In this document: in pieces, positions 49,201 to 60,858 of the stretch
How positions within the stretch are numbered: the first letter of the stretch is position 1
Layout: every line of letters begins with the position of its first letter
NCBI GenBank assembly: GCA_023333565.1
Contig: JAJKFH010003821.1
Location: 496,001 to 560,000, forward strand
DNA: 64,000 bases
DNA from: Puffinus mauretanicus
Taxonomy: Eukaryota; Chordata; Aves; Procellariiformes; Procellariidae
Direction of reading: 5' to 3'
Notes under the pieces: generated by a model
The model's database searches: none
What the model was told of the DNA's origin: nothing
What the model saw: the letters and a program-made list of their open reading frames with translations, nothing else
Program-made: the position numbers and the translations under genes

Positions 49201-51312
49201 CCAGTAAAGACATAACACAATAATAAGGCATCAAAATAAGACTATCAATTAACTGGAGTACAAATATTCCTATTGGAAAACTGATTAGGTGAGTGCAGTG
49301 AGAAAGGATTACAAAGCCTGATTTAAAAATAAATGTGGTCACCATTTAGTGACAGCAGGAAGCAGTTTGTATTTTTGTTAGCTAAGATTTCACACCCATA
49401 ACAGAAACCCAGTTAGGCCTGAATCACACTAGTGTTTAAGAATTAGGAAGTTGCCTGCACTACATACCGTGAGAAAGTGACTGGCTCAGTTTCATTGCCC
49501 CAGCTGAGCCAGGGTTTGGCATCACATGCGGCGGTGTGCAAGAGAGGGTGCACAAACTACTCCAGACTGAAAGAAACCTCCAGGGATGCTTTAATTCATA
49601 AGTCATGACCACCTTACTTTCCTCTCTGAGACAGATATTTACTTTCCAAAAGACAGATCACTATTTCATCTTACAAGGAATTACTAATATAGCTCTTCGA
49701 TTCTAACTGAAGAGCAGAGTATATAGGCAACTTGCTGCCTACCTCCTTTCAGAAGCGGATAAACTCCTTACTGCTACATGCCTGGAAGCAAATATAAGGC
49801 CCTCCCATGACAAGTGAACTTCCATGCAGTCTAAAACACAGCCTGCTTCAGTGGAAAGTAAAACCAGGAAGCACCAGTACTACCCAGTAGGTTAGGCTTT
49901 CTCCTATTTTTTATGAAATTATTAACATAGAAAACAAGAGAAATAAAATGGCTGTAATCTCAAGAAGGAAAAAAAGTATTTAATAGTCTCAGATTATTTC
50001 ACGGCAGATTATTATTATCACCCAATAATCAAATAGGGTATATGAAATATCACAACTGCATTTTATGAAGTTGGAATCCAATGCCTTTCAAACTAAGGTT
50101 ACCTTTGAAATAAATCATAGGTTTTCAGCAAACCAATAAACCTACTAATTTTACGTGATTCTGATCTCAAACTTCAGTTCAGCATAGATTCCCTCAAAAC
50201 AGGGATGAGGGCTTTACTTGAAAAGGTCATCCTGAACGTGCTTATCAAACTTGTTTGAACCCATGCATAAGCTCAAAACCAGAAGAGTCCCTGCCTTGGC
50301 TGGGAACAAGTGGTACAGGCTGCCTGGGCTCACAGTGGCTCCTAATTCATCAATAAAGGTGGGTAGAACATGAATGTGTGGAAATGCTTGGTAAATATTT
50401 ACCTTTCTGTACCAATTACTGCTCTTTCCAAACTAGCCTAATTCCCTCACACAGATGGTATTTCCCATGAAGCAGGTAAGAAACCTTTCTGAACCTGGAG
50501 GCGGTACCTCATCCTACAAGAAATCTTACTGATTTCAGGGGGAGTATTTGCAGAGCAGGGAGCTGCCTAACACTGGGAAGAAAGTCAAATCTGATCCTGA
50601 ACAAAATGAAGATGGATGTTTCCAAGCACATGTGCGTATCACTGAACGTACTGCGATACAGCAATCACTATGACTGGCTACCCAAACAGCTTGGTCAAGT
50701 TAGCTCACCTAAAGCCAGACTGAAGGTACAGTTCAGTTTAAGATGAAGCCACTTAAATTTAGGCATTTGCATGTAAATGTATTCATATGAGCAAGGATTT
50801 GAAGCAGCCATTTGAGTGAGTGGAGACCTGGAGCTTGATTCAGTTGCCCAAGCACCACCCCTTTTGCAAAGCCTTGCTATTAAGATCTCCCTGGGGGGCT
50901 GGTAAATACAGCAGGCACAGGACCTGCCGGAGACCCCCTCCCCTCCGGGGCAGCCACTGGAGGCCAGCAGGATAAGTAGGGCATCTCACCTACACTTAGG
51001 CAACTGAATCATGTCCTTGGTTCACATGTAAAAAACTGCATGTCTATACCTAAATGTAGTTGTTTTAGTCTGGAGCTGATTAAGACTGATTAAGAGCTAC
51101 CCGTGGTACCTCTGCACTGGAGGTACACTCCTGCCGTTCCTTCTTCTGTGTGCAAATGAGACACAAGAAATGAAAAGCAAAACTGTTTCTGTGTCCACAG
51201 GTACTGACATCTGTGCATGTGGTATGACACGTCCCTGTCACTATTTTAGAATTCACAGGAATACTAACTTTGGGCAGAAGAAACAACAGTCTTAATTCAG
51301 GAAACCTAATAA
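46286..51312. other. Unique DNA with one unusual palindromic structure
   Basis: It includes a GC-richer patch (46380-46780), an AT-rich block at 47760-47960, and interleaved inverted repeats at 48448-48482. No gene, RNA or named transposon is recognised. Confidence 0.5.
48448..48482. repeat. Two interleaved inverted repeats (A-B-A'-B' order)
   Basis: GGGGAAAG (48448-48455) pairs with CTTTCCCC (48467-48474), and TTCAGTATG (48456-48464) pairs with CATACTGAA (48474-48482). The pairs interlock instead of nesting, so in RNA they would form either two alternative hairpins or a tight pseudoknot-like fold. There is almost no linker between the first two arms. Confidence 0.85.
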
Positions 51313-52240
51313 TAGAATCATAGAATCATTAAGGTTGAAAAAGACCTCTAAGATCATCGAGTTCAACCGTCAACCCAACACCACCATGTCCACTAAACCA
51401 TGTCCCTAAGCGCCACATCTACACGTCTTTTAAATACTTCCAGGGATGGTGACTCAACCACTTCCCTGGGCAGCCTGGTCCAAGGTCTGACCACTCTTTC
51501 AGTAAAGAAATTTCTCCTAATGTCCAATCTAAACCTCCCTTGGCGCAACTGGAGGCCATTTCCTCTCGTCCTATCGCCAGTTACTTGGCAGAAGAGACCA
51601 ACACCCACCTCGCTACAACCTCCTTTCAGGTAGTTGTAGAGCGCGAGGAGGTCCCCCCTCAGCCTCCTCTTCTCCAGACTAAACAGTCCCAGTTCCCTCA
51701 GCCGCCCCTCATAAGACTTGTGCTCCAGGCCCTTCACCAGCTTCGTTGTCCTCCTCTGGACACGCTCCAGCACCTCAATGTCCTTCTTGTAGTGAGGGGC
51801 CCAGAACTGAACACAGTATTCGAGGTGCGACCTCACCAGTGCCGAGTACAGGGGCACGATCACCTCCCTGCTCCTGCTGGCCACACTAGTTCTGATACAG
51901 GCCAGGATGCCATTGGCCTTCTTGGCCACCTGGGCACACTGCCGGCTCATGTTCAGCCGGCTGTCAACCAGCACCCCCAGGTCCTTTTCCTCTGGGCAGC
52001 TTTCCAGCCACTCTTCCCCAAGCCTGTGGCGTTGCCTGGGGTTGTTGTGGCCGAAGTGCAGGACCCGGCACTTGGCCTTGTTGAACCTCATACAGTTGGC
52101 CTCAGCCCATCGATCCAGCCTGTCCAGGTCCCTCTGCAGAGCCTTCCTACCCTCCAGCAGATCAACACTCCCGGCCAACTTGGTGTCGTCTGCAAACTTA
52201 CTGAGGGAGCACTCGATCCCCTTATCCAGATTGTTGATGA
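51313..52240 (-). mobile_element. CR1 LINE 3' fragment, well preserved
   Basis: A reverse-oriented, 5'-truncated CR1 of about 930 bp. Its 3' end at the left shows two exact octamers TAGAATCA (51313-51328). The copy stops abruptly at about 52240, just upstream of the RT catalytic motif, consistent with incomplete reverse transcription. The body is close to the CR1 consensus I remember and the pol frame is uninterrupted, so this is the youngest-looking CR1 in the window. The plus-strand open frames across it (51540-52331 and 51907-52362) are antisense shadows. Confidence 0.95.
51393..52238 (-). pseudogene. CR1 pol C-terminal fragment, frame intact
   Basis: An uninterrupted frame of 281 codons plus stop, running from the truncation point. 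It starts just before RT motif C: the catalytic FADD codons lie at 52185-52196, within [12 protein letters not shown]. The C-terminal domain follows, with recognisable blocks [55 protein letters not shown] and [16 protein letters not shown]. There is no native start codon because the 5' part of the element was never copied. RT motifs A and B and the endonuclease are absent, so it has no polymerase activity. The stop codon is followed by about 80 bp of 3' untranslated sequence and the octamers, as in active CR1. Confidence 0.92.
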
Positions 52241-55200
52241 CAGGCTATTCTATTGTATACATCACTTTTTTTTTCCCGGAAGATACATTAACAGGTATCC
52301 AGGACGTGTATGCAAGCTATTCATCTCCTGATAAACACATCCTTCTATTTTTCAATACCTAGCATTTTAAAAGGTTTGACCAGTCAGCAGCATTTCTATA
52401 GGCAGAAAAAATACAAAGCTTTTTAATATACAAAACTGAAATAATTATCTCATTTTGCGTATTGATTCCTCTCGGAATACTTTGAGGCCTGCAGGGACCT
52501 TGCATAAGAAATTCTGATGAATGTATTTTGTCATTCTCCTCTCAGAAACAAAACGGCATAAATAAAATAAATAGCAAAGTAGTCTCTCTCTACTGCATGA
52601 CACACAGGCAAAAATGGCATAAATCACCTTTAAGATGTCCATGGGGAAAGTACTTTCAGAGCTCTGTTTGCCTATCAGTTTACAAATGAGAGTTTAATCT
52701 TCGCATGTCAAAGGTAACAAGTAGGACACAGGAAAGGTTTGTTAAAAGTCACGGTTAGTTTCCTTCAGATCCGAACAGTAACCTGCTTCTTGGAAACCTG
52801 TCGAATGAAGGCCCAGCTGTTTCATTTCAAGCCTAAACAGAGTGTACTTGAACACAGCGTTATTAACTCCTCCATTTACACTCAACGCATTTGTGGCTGT
52901 TGTTGCGGCAGGGCAGAGCCAACATTCCAGGTCTTAGTGTGCCCAGGTGTCTTTTACTTATAAACCGAAATCTGAATTTTATCAGTGTCTAATACTTGGT
53001 TTAGAGACAATTACACCATCTAACGTCTTTTTTTTTTCTAAATTACTCCTATGTAGTCTCAACCTTAACTGTATGCTGATATGATTTGTATCTTGCAAAC
53101 TGTCAGAGGACTGATGTTTTATTGCGGATGTGATGACTGCAATGAGTGTGTGACTCATTACCACATCTTTTATTGATGGGGCTGGGGGTTACACTGCAGG
53201 ACATCAGCAGAGGAAGAAAGATATCTGATTTGCAAATTAAACTCTGTGCATCTTGCGGGAGGCTACGGCCATGAATTAGTTGCCTCTCGGGGGGCTCGGT
53301 CTTTTACAATCATGTCCTCACTGGTTTAGCATTTTTCAATCTTCAGTCTGATATTCTTTCTTAGTCACAGCCAATTCTCTTCCTCTTTGCCCAGCCGTGT
53401 TCTCATTGTTGTATGCCAAAATGAAACCACTTAAATACAGAACACACAGTGGCAGGCCGTTCACTATTTGTCTCTCCTTGAGAGCCCTCTCACATATAGT
53501 CAGTCAATGCAGAAGTAAATCACTGAATTTCTGAATATCTTTTCTCCAAACATCTAGATATCCTGATTTTCTCACCTACTTTGTTTTTCTTCCCAGTTTT
53601 CTAAACCAAACCAACATCCAGGCACTAACTCTAGCCAAACTCTTACATAACATATATTACTTTCCTTCTGTGAAATAAAAATAAACAAACCCACAGCCTG
53701 ATGAAGGCCAAAGATTTGGCAAAGTCCATGCATTTCTCATGAAGTAACAAGATCTTTCTCAGCTCCCCTTAAAGCCACTCTCCCTTAAATTTCCACACAC
53801 CAAACCAGCAATGAATGAACAGAGCCATGTAGACCTACAGTTTAAGTTGGCAACCTACAATTATCTCAGGTGAGGCTTCATGCAGACTCTCTAAGAGGAG
53901 AAAGGGCTGTAGGTAATTTTAAACTATTCATGCTCCCTCCCAGCGCTGAGCTGGTGCAGGGACTGTGGGATACTTGGGAGTCAATTAGAGAAGCTGCAGT
54001 TCTGGGCTTTGGCTAAAAAGAGTTACTCATGAGAGATTTTGTCAGGAGCTGTTTCAGCAGTGCATGAGAGAGAGAAAATGAATGGCGGGGGGGATCAAGG
54101 ATGGGATAGGAGAAGAACTGGAGACTGCACTTATAAACATTGTGTTTACTGAGCCGAGGGAGAAAAAAAACGTGAGTAACTGGAGAGTATTACAACCTGT
54201 CCTCCAGAAAAGAGAAGAGTGAGGAAACAGAATTATCCAGGACAGCGAGAAAAGCACCTTTATTAAAGATAAAACATAACGTCATATGCAACGATCTTAT
54301 CATGGGCTACAGCTGCAGCAGAACAAATGATCTTACCAATCTGCTGGGAAGACACGATGAGATGTATGACTGTAGACCTGTTGCAGTTTCTCTTTGTTTT
54401 GCTTTCTCCAGTTACTATCCATTTTGTTTACTCTTTTATCGACATATTGCATATCCAAATCAGGGTAAAGTTAGCATATCTTTCACTAACTGGTCATAGG
54501 TAACTTCCTGGGGAGAGTGAGAGAGATACGACTTCAATGAAGATAAAGACATCAAACTGAAAATATTTTTTTTCTCCATTAATTTTTTCTGTTATCTTGG
54601 CAACTTTTGCAGCCAATGACTGCTGCTCACTCTTTGCCATGATAATCATGTTCCTATTTATACATCTACCTCTTCCTACCTGGGATCAAGAAATATTAAT
54701 TAAAAATCTACTTGAATTAGTTTTAATGTTACTGGGAGGAAAATGTCCAACATATAAATGTGTCAGTATCTGTGTGTTTGTACATGCTTTGCAAATACAT
54801 ATATATTTGCAGGCTGCAGGGAGAGGAGGGGTTTTAAAGTCTCAAACCAATGAGTGTTCATCTAGAAGGGAATGAAGTAAGTAGCTTGCTGCAGATAAAC
54901 ACCCCTGTGTTTCAGGAATGTGCATTGGCAATGCTTGTGAAGTAACTTGCTCTTCAAGTCCCTTTCAGGTGACAGGTGGGACTGATACCACTTTTCTTAA
55001 TCTGTGATGGTCATCACTAGTTGTTGGCAACAAAAGAGATCTGCACATCTGCATATTTCGAATCCAACAAGAAACTATCAAATATGTAACATCTGGCTCT
55101 CTAGCGCAAATAATCTATCACTTCAAAAGTTATTTTTCTGTTAAAGAAATAACAAGTATTTTTGCTCACAGTCACTAGAGCTATACTTTTTCCTAAAAAT

Positions 55201-58200
55201 ACCTATAAAAGCAGGGCCTGTGCCACATTTGTTCTATACCACCTCTCACACGATTTAGGGTGAAAGTAATGCTGAACTTGTGGCAAACTACTCTGGACTG
55301 AAACTTAAAGATAGTACAAATCTACTTGATGCTTCTGCCCATTTAAATTAGGTGGTAAATATTAAATTTCAATGTGATGGGTATTCTGAGACCAGACAAG
55401 GATTCAGAGATCAAATAGGCAAAAAAAGCTCTTGTAGAGCCAAAGGCAATTGTCAGGGCTCTTTGGTGTCACCATATATGCTACTGCTTTAGAAAGACCA
55501 GACACAACTTGACCTTACCTAGGAAGGGTCTTCTTTCACTTACAGAAAACGGTCCCTCAGGTCCCATCTTGCAATCACTTTAACCAGAATAAATTATACT
55601 AGTTAAAATCAATCGCACTGTCCTCAGCTTCACCCAATGCTCACAAAGCAATGAACGCTCTGTCTGGCTGCATCTTTTTCTTCCTCACAACTGTGATAAA
55701 GACACACAGCTCTTTAAAAATATCAATATTGAATTTTGCCTTTTTTATTTGTTTATTGATTATTTGATCTTGGGGTTACCGATACACTTAATTTTTTATT
55801 AGCATACTTTTGAAAAGTTGTGACGAACTTTGCATAGCTGACCTTCCATTGCATAGGTGGCGTCTGTATAAATTCATAAATACTTTGCCAGTACATACTA
55901 GTGTCCAGAAAAGATCACAAACCGCCTCAACTAAATAATAAGCATACTTAATGTCTCCAGTAAGTGAGTTGCTAGTAGCATGCAGAGAACTCCAAAGGCT
56001 ACATTTAAAAAGCAGAATGAGCAAGTTTTATGCAGAGGTACTCATAAAAAAGAAGAAAAAGAAGGAGGAGAAGAAGACAACAATATTTAACATCAATTAT
56101 TTTGGCTATGCCTGAATGAGCACGCAGAGCTAACCACCCGAGGCCATCACTAGTTCTAAGCATGTGCTGACATCACTGCTCAGTCTGTTCCATGCGTTGC
56201 TACAATTGGCTTGATTTTGAAAAAAAAAAGGTTTGCGGGATACCTTTAGCAGCTGTGGCTGAGTTAACAGCTCATCGAAGTAGTGGCACAACAAAGACTC
56301 TCTTCCAGGACAATGAGATACTATCCACGACTTCTGTAAAATTAAAAACAAAAGTGAAAAACGTGGCTCTGAGGAATCTCTAAGGCATTTCGTGCTGAAA
56401 TCACTATTCTAATAAAGACCATCTTCCTATCAGTTGAGGGTATGTGGCAGATTAAACATATGTTTCAGAAACACACTGGGAACCCACTGAAACCCAACCA
56501 GTCTACAAATTACAGGCAACCTTCTATTTTTTTCTGATGCTTCCAATGTACCTCTCTTTGAAAGCTTTCTAAAGAACTATTATTTTAACCTACAAAGGGT
56601 TTTTACTGCTGTTAGCTTCCTCAAACACTGCACAAAGAAAGAATAAACCCATTACACTCATTTTTTCTGCTTTGGTCCTCTGATGAGCTTGGGGAGAAGA
56701 AAAAGAGAAAGAAATCTCTCCCACAGGCAGCAAGTATACCTAATAAGTGTGCTTGTGTTCCTCTAACAGGAACAATTCCTTCTCAATTTTAATGATAGTT
56801 ACTTCTTATGTGCCCTGTTATTCTCACAATTTTATAATAGATTTCAACACTTACAGCAATGCAACCATGAGTCCTTACCAGCGTACAAAATCCACGTGTG
56901 AGAAAATTTAAATTATTCCACAGCTTCCCTTGCTGAATGGCATCACATTGAGCCATGTTTTATTCATCAACCACAAGCCTGACTTTAAAAAAAAAATTCT
57001 TCCCTGCTGTTTAAAACAGCAAAAAGAGCCTTTATGTCAGTCATTTGCTCTATAAGCTGTATCTCTGGGGCAGACTTTGGCATGGAAGTCAATGCAGACA
57101 CTGTATCAGAAGGCTGCTGCAAACCTGTATTCAGAAACAGGAAGATAATATCCAGTGCTTTGTGCCACATAGGATGCAGCTTTTCTTACCAGAATAGAAA
57201 TCTTTTCTGGAAAACATGCTGTGATTTTTATGGTTAGTGATGTTTACACCCACATTCATTTCATCCTGTACCATACACTCATATGGCTGCATACACTCGG
57301 GTTTCCTCTTCTTATGAATGTGTCCAAAGGCTTCTGTGGCAAAGGCTTTGTTGCAAAAAACTCCCTTTTGTCATCATCAGTACAAGTTACTTTGTTAAAT
57401 GTGCTGTGGTAGGTCAAACAACGAATATGGACTTTGTACAATTTTGCAATAAAGCGCTGAGAAATGCAACATCGAGAGAAAACAGCTCGTCTCTACCAGG
57501 CTGAATGGCCGAGGATGGATCTCTGATCTGAGGATGCAGCTAAGCACCTAAGAAATGTGTCTTGTGCAGTCACAGCTCCATCCTGCTTGTCTCTCAAGGC
57601 TTGCTAATGGTATAATTGTATTCAGATTACTGCTGTCCTATGTGTGCAATAAATCCATACCTTTGCAATCATTCCTGCCATGCCTATTAAGTTGTATAGG
57701 CAAAGACTAAGGAAGACAGAGAGGTGTTTTTGATGCATCTGTACAACAAATAACTGTGTCAAAGAGTAAGAAGACAGGGAAGGCGGGAAGTGTGGAAGAC
57801 ACTTTGATTCTTTGTTGTTTCTGTGTGCGTGTATTGTGTGCAAGTCACAATCCATTGATTAGAAATTATGAGAAGAATTGACATTTAAGGATGAAAAATT
57901 ATTTTATACAAATTTTCATATTCACCACCGAGGATGTATCTAGAACAAAAACAAATTGTGCCTAATTACTACCTGCAGAGCCATGGCTGTGCATCTTAGC
58001 TAAGTTAATAGCAGCCACAGATGGACAATCAAGAATAAAATTTGGCCAGCAGTCAGGATGAGAACCTGTGGAGAAGTTATGTTTACCACATCACAGGCAA
58101 TACAGTAGGGTTAAAAACAGCAACCTTCATCAATAATTTAGGCACTGGGCAGATTCGATTCTGCATCAGAAAGCTCCAGCAGGAAAAATCAAATTCGTAC

Positions 58201-58361
58201 TCTTTACTGTGGCATTCAACGATGTTTACTGCTTTATTGGAAATGGCAATAGGAAGGTGTTTCCCCTCTTTCATCTCACACTCATGAATGTGTCTTTCAT
58301 AAGGAATAAACTGGAACAGCCACCAGCTGGTAACAAATTTCTGGTCATTAGTGCTGACTAG
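52241..58361. other. Unique AT-rich DNA, no gene recognised
   Basis: It includes a conserved-element-like block at 53050-53290 and a purine-rich AAG/GGA tract near 56046-56083. Open frames are all short and without domain text. Confidence 0.5.
53050..53290. promoter_or_regulatory. Conserved-noncoding-element-like block
   Basis: Non-repetitive text with TTTTATTGCGGATGTGATGA, TGACTCATTACC (an AP-1-like TGACTCA core), GATTTGCAAATTAA (an octamer-like core) and CCATGAATTAGTTGCC. No open frame. The enhancer role is inferred. Confidence 0.3.
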
Positions 58362-58470
58362 GTGTGGGGGTGCATTTCACACACACACCCCTCCTGGGCT
58401 GCTCCATGATCTCAGAATCTCCTGTTAAACCTTGGTCTTGGTGTAATGAGTTGGGAGGTGAAGTGACCCT

Positions 58471-58562
58471 TGACCGTACCAGGAACTCTTGCATGGCTGA
58501 GGTGGGGGAAGGGTACTGACCGTACCAGGAACTCCTGCTGCCTGGCCCAGGTGGGGGACAAA
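58471..58562 (+). repeat. 46-bp direct duplication in the LTR U3-like region
   Basis: TGACCGTACCAGGAACTC occurs at 58471 and again at 58517. Each copy is followed by a TGC and a nearby AGGTGGGGGA, giving two imperfect tandem units. Duplicated U3 segments often hold enhancers in retroviral LTRs. Confidence 0.8.
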
Positions 58563-58692
58563 AGCGGGGATAATTCGTCATCCCCTGACACCTGACACCC
58601 TTATCTGAGTCATAACTCGAGTGGAACGGCACCATTGTTACTGAAATCTTGAGAATTTTCATGGATGACTAAAGCCAGTCATCTTGCGAACC

Positions 58693-58698
58693 TATAAA
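58693..58698 (+). promoter_or_regulatory. LTR TATA box
   Basis: TATAAA in the context GCGAACCTATAAACAGCAGT. The CpG-rich GAGCTCTCCCGGACCGCAG sequence follows about 30 bases later, where transcription would be expected to start. Confidence 0.55.
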
Positions 58699-59196
58699 CA
58701 GCAGTCCCAGGTGAGACCCCTTGAGCTCTCCCGGACCGCAGCGGGCTGCGCCCAGAATCTCCCTCTGAGTGGGACGCCTCTCAGAGTTCGCGAACTCTCG
58801 AGTTTGCGATATTCGGAGGACCGTCGCCGACTAACACGGAACCTGGGCTGAAACACTCTTCAGCCAAAACACTCCTCAAGCCTCAACCCTTCACCCGTTG
58901 AGAAATGCCAAGACATTTGATGTGAATATTTCACAAGACTCGAGGGGAATTTTTAACAGGTATTTTAACCTTTGCCTATTTGTCTATCTTTGTGTCTGTG
59001 TCTGTGTATGTGAATTGATTCAGATAACCAATAGTAAGCATAATCTGTAATTAAGTCACTGTAGTGATTGTAGTAGACTCTACTAACTCACTTTGTAAAT
59101 GTTAAATTAGTCAATGATTAAGTGTTGCTAAAATCTTGTGATTCACTTTAAACTGTGAACGAACCTTAGACTGCTGCTAGACACATCTAATCCCTT

Positions 59197-59480
59197 AGAC
59201 AAACCGTTGACCAAGCCTAGAACTAGGAGTGGATCCAGCCACACTTAGACTCCTCTCTGAGAAGGAGTTTAGAAAGCAAGGGGGTCTACTCTGAATCCCG
59301 TGATTCAATGGGAGGGTCTCCTTACCCTTTTTGTATTAGACGTAAACTGTTGTCCAAGTCTGAGACTAAGATTGGATCCAGCCGCACCTAAGCTCCATCA
59401 GGAGTTTAGAAAGTAAGGAGGTCTTCTCTGAACCTCATGACTCAACAGGAGGGTCTCCCTCACCCTTTTCATCCTCAGCT
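59197..59480 (+). repeat. Imperfect direct duplication of about 140 bp
   Basis: Both copies run in the same order. The blocks are TTAGAC(A/G), AACTGTTG or AACCGTTG, GGATCCAGCC(A/G)CAC, GGAGTTTAGAAAG, GAGGTCT or GGGGTCT, and GGGAGGGTCTCC or AGGAGGGTCTCC, then ACCCTTTT. The first copy spans about 59197-59330 and the second about 59338-59480. Identity is high but with several substitutions and a small deletion, so the duplication is not recent. Confidence 0.85.
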
Positions 59481-60575
59481 TCTGTATGGATCATTCCAAC
59501 TCAATTCTAACACGATTTTCCTTTGTATGCTTCATCTAGTAGTAAGTAGTAAGTGATAGAGTGAACCTTGTCATCAAACTCTGCCAAGCCACGCTTTTAA
59601 ACCACTTATTTGCAAAACTAGGGCTGAATTTTAAACCACAAATTTCCTTAGCTCCTTCAGTTCCAACTGAACTGAATTTTGCAACAATCCTTGCATCGTA
59701 CCCAAGAAGCTGAGAGTATGTAGCTCTCCTGGGTTTAAAGCTTAGGTTTTTTGTTTATTTTCTGGAGATGCTCCTCTACTGGCACCATGAATAGTCTGCC
59801 TCAGCAGGCTCTACTAACAAAGTTGTGAAGTGCTTTGGTCTACTGTGGAAAACCAAACTCTCTTACCAGCACTTTTTAGAGTATCTCAGCCAAGTACCTG
59901 GTAAATTGCTGAAAGAAACAACAGTCATATAGCCACCAGCTGTTGGTGGCGTGGAGATACACAGTGCTGGACATGGTGGCATTCATGGAGACCCTAGAGC
60001 CTGGTGAACTTGGTTTTGGAGCAATACAGTCAGGCGGGCACCATGCTGTAGCACTGCACAAAGTTGACATGGGTCTGGATATGTTAGAGAGGACAGAATG
60101 GAGATGTCAAGTTAGCTCCACTGCAGCAACATTTCGTTCAAGTTCCAGCTCTTGCATTTCACCTTTTTTTCTTTCCCTTTATGCTGTTACATCTTCTGGC
60201 CTTTTGAGTGACAAACCAAGAGCTGGGTTTTTTAAGAGATTACAGCAAGGAGGAGAAGTCAGTGACGTAGTTAGCCATCATCGGTATAACTTTTTATTTA
60301 CAAGAATGCTCAAAGAGAAAGAAAATTTTTTCTAGGTTTCTGCTTTCATCTTTCCTCCCTCACATAAGTCACATGGAGCTGACTATACTACACTCTAAAT
60401 ATTCTTCCCTTATAAATAATACTGCTACTTGCATCCTGTCCAGCACACTTATTTTAACTTTCCCATTTCCAGGTCCGAAGCAGATGATACACAATGTCTC
60501 CGCTCTGCTGGGTGCAAGAACCAGGAAAATAGTGACTAATTCAGCTTCTTCCTTCATCTGAGAATTGCCTGCCAG
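59481..60575. other. Possible distal LTR or leader remnant, then unique DNA
   Basis: The text up to about 59690 might still belong to the LTR-like element. After that no repeat is recognised. A 130-codon open frame at 59943-60335 has no domain signature and is not called. Confidence 0.4.
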
Positions 60576-60790
60576 CAGTGCATGATTCGAGGGCCTTATC
60601 CTTGCAGAGAGGCTAAGTCAGGGGAAAGATTTCCATCGTACCTGATTAGAGCCCCTCTTGGGCTACTGAAAATTATTCACCAAACAATTTAGCAGTGAAT
60701 AATGTGTGACAGTCAGGCTGCTCATCAGCAGCTTCAGAGGAGCAGGTCATCACCAAACAGCATCCCTGATGTGATTAGCCCTGATGAGGC
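60576..60790. promoter_or_regulatory. Conserved-noncoding-element-like block with hairpin
   Basis: ATTATTCAC (60672-60680) and GTGAATAAT (60695-60703) are exact reverse complements around a 14-base loop with an AACAATTTAG core. A GCTGCT/AGCAGC pair follows at about 60717-60732. No open frame. Regulatory function is inferred. Confidence 0.3.
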
Positions 60791-60835
60791 CCCTCCCTAA
60801 GCTTCAGCAGCTCACTGCTTCAGCCCCAGGATGGG

Positions 60836-60858
60836 GTCTCTCTCTCTCTCCCTCTCCA
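60836..60858. repeat. TC-rich microsatellite
   Basis: Short (TC)n run, GTCTCTCTCTCTCTCCCTCTCC. Confidence 0.85.

Larger units (their letters stand above)
58362..59480 (+). mobile_element. LTR-like retroviral element, boundaries uncertain
   Basis: It begins TGTGGGGGTGC and is far richer in CpG than its flanks. A TATAAA box at 58693-58698 is followed by a GC-rich leader-like segment. The U3-like part holds a 46-bp-period duplication (58471 and 58517), and the distal part holds a larger imperfect duplication (59197-59330 against 59338-59480). No gag, pol or env frame is visible, so it looks like a solo LTR or an LTR plus a little leader. I could not find a matching target-site duplication. The right end might be near 59507 or as far as 59690. 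Orientation is plus from the TATA box. No clear AATAAA follows the TATA box. The family was not identified. Confidence 0.6.

Noticed and set aside
51540..52331. 263-codon open frame on the plus strand, and an overlapping 151-codon frame at 51907-52362
   Set aside because: Antisense to the well-preserved CR1 pol fragment; the codon pattern is the complement of pol and no independent domain is visible.
59943..60335. 130-codon open frame
   Set aside because: No conserved motif; opposite strand is also open over part of it.
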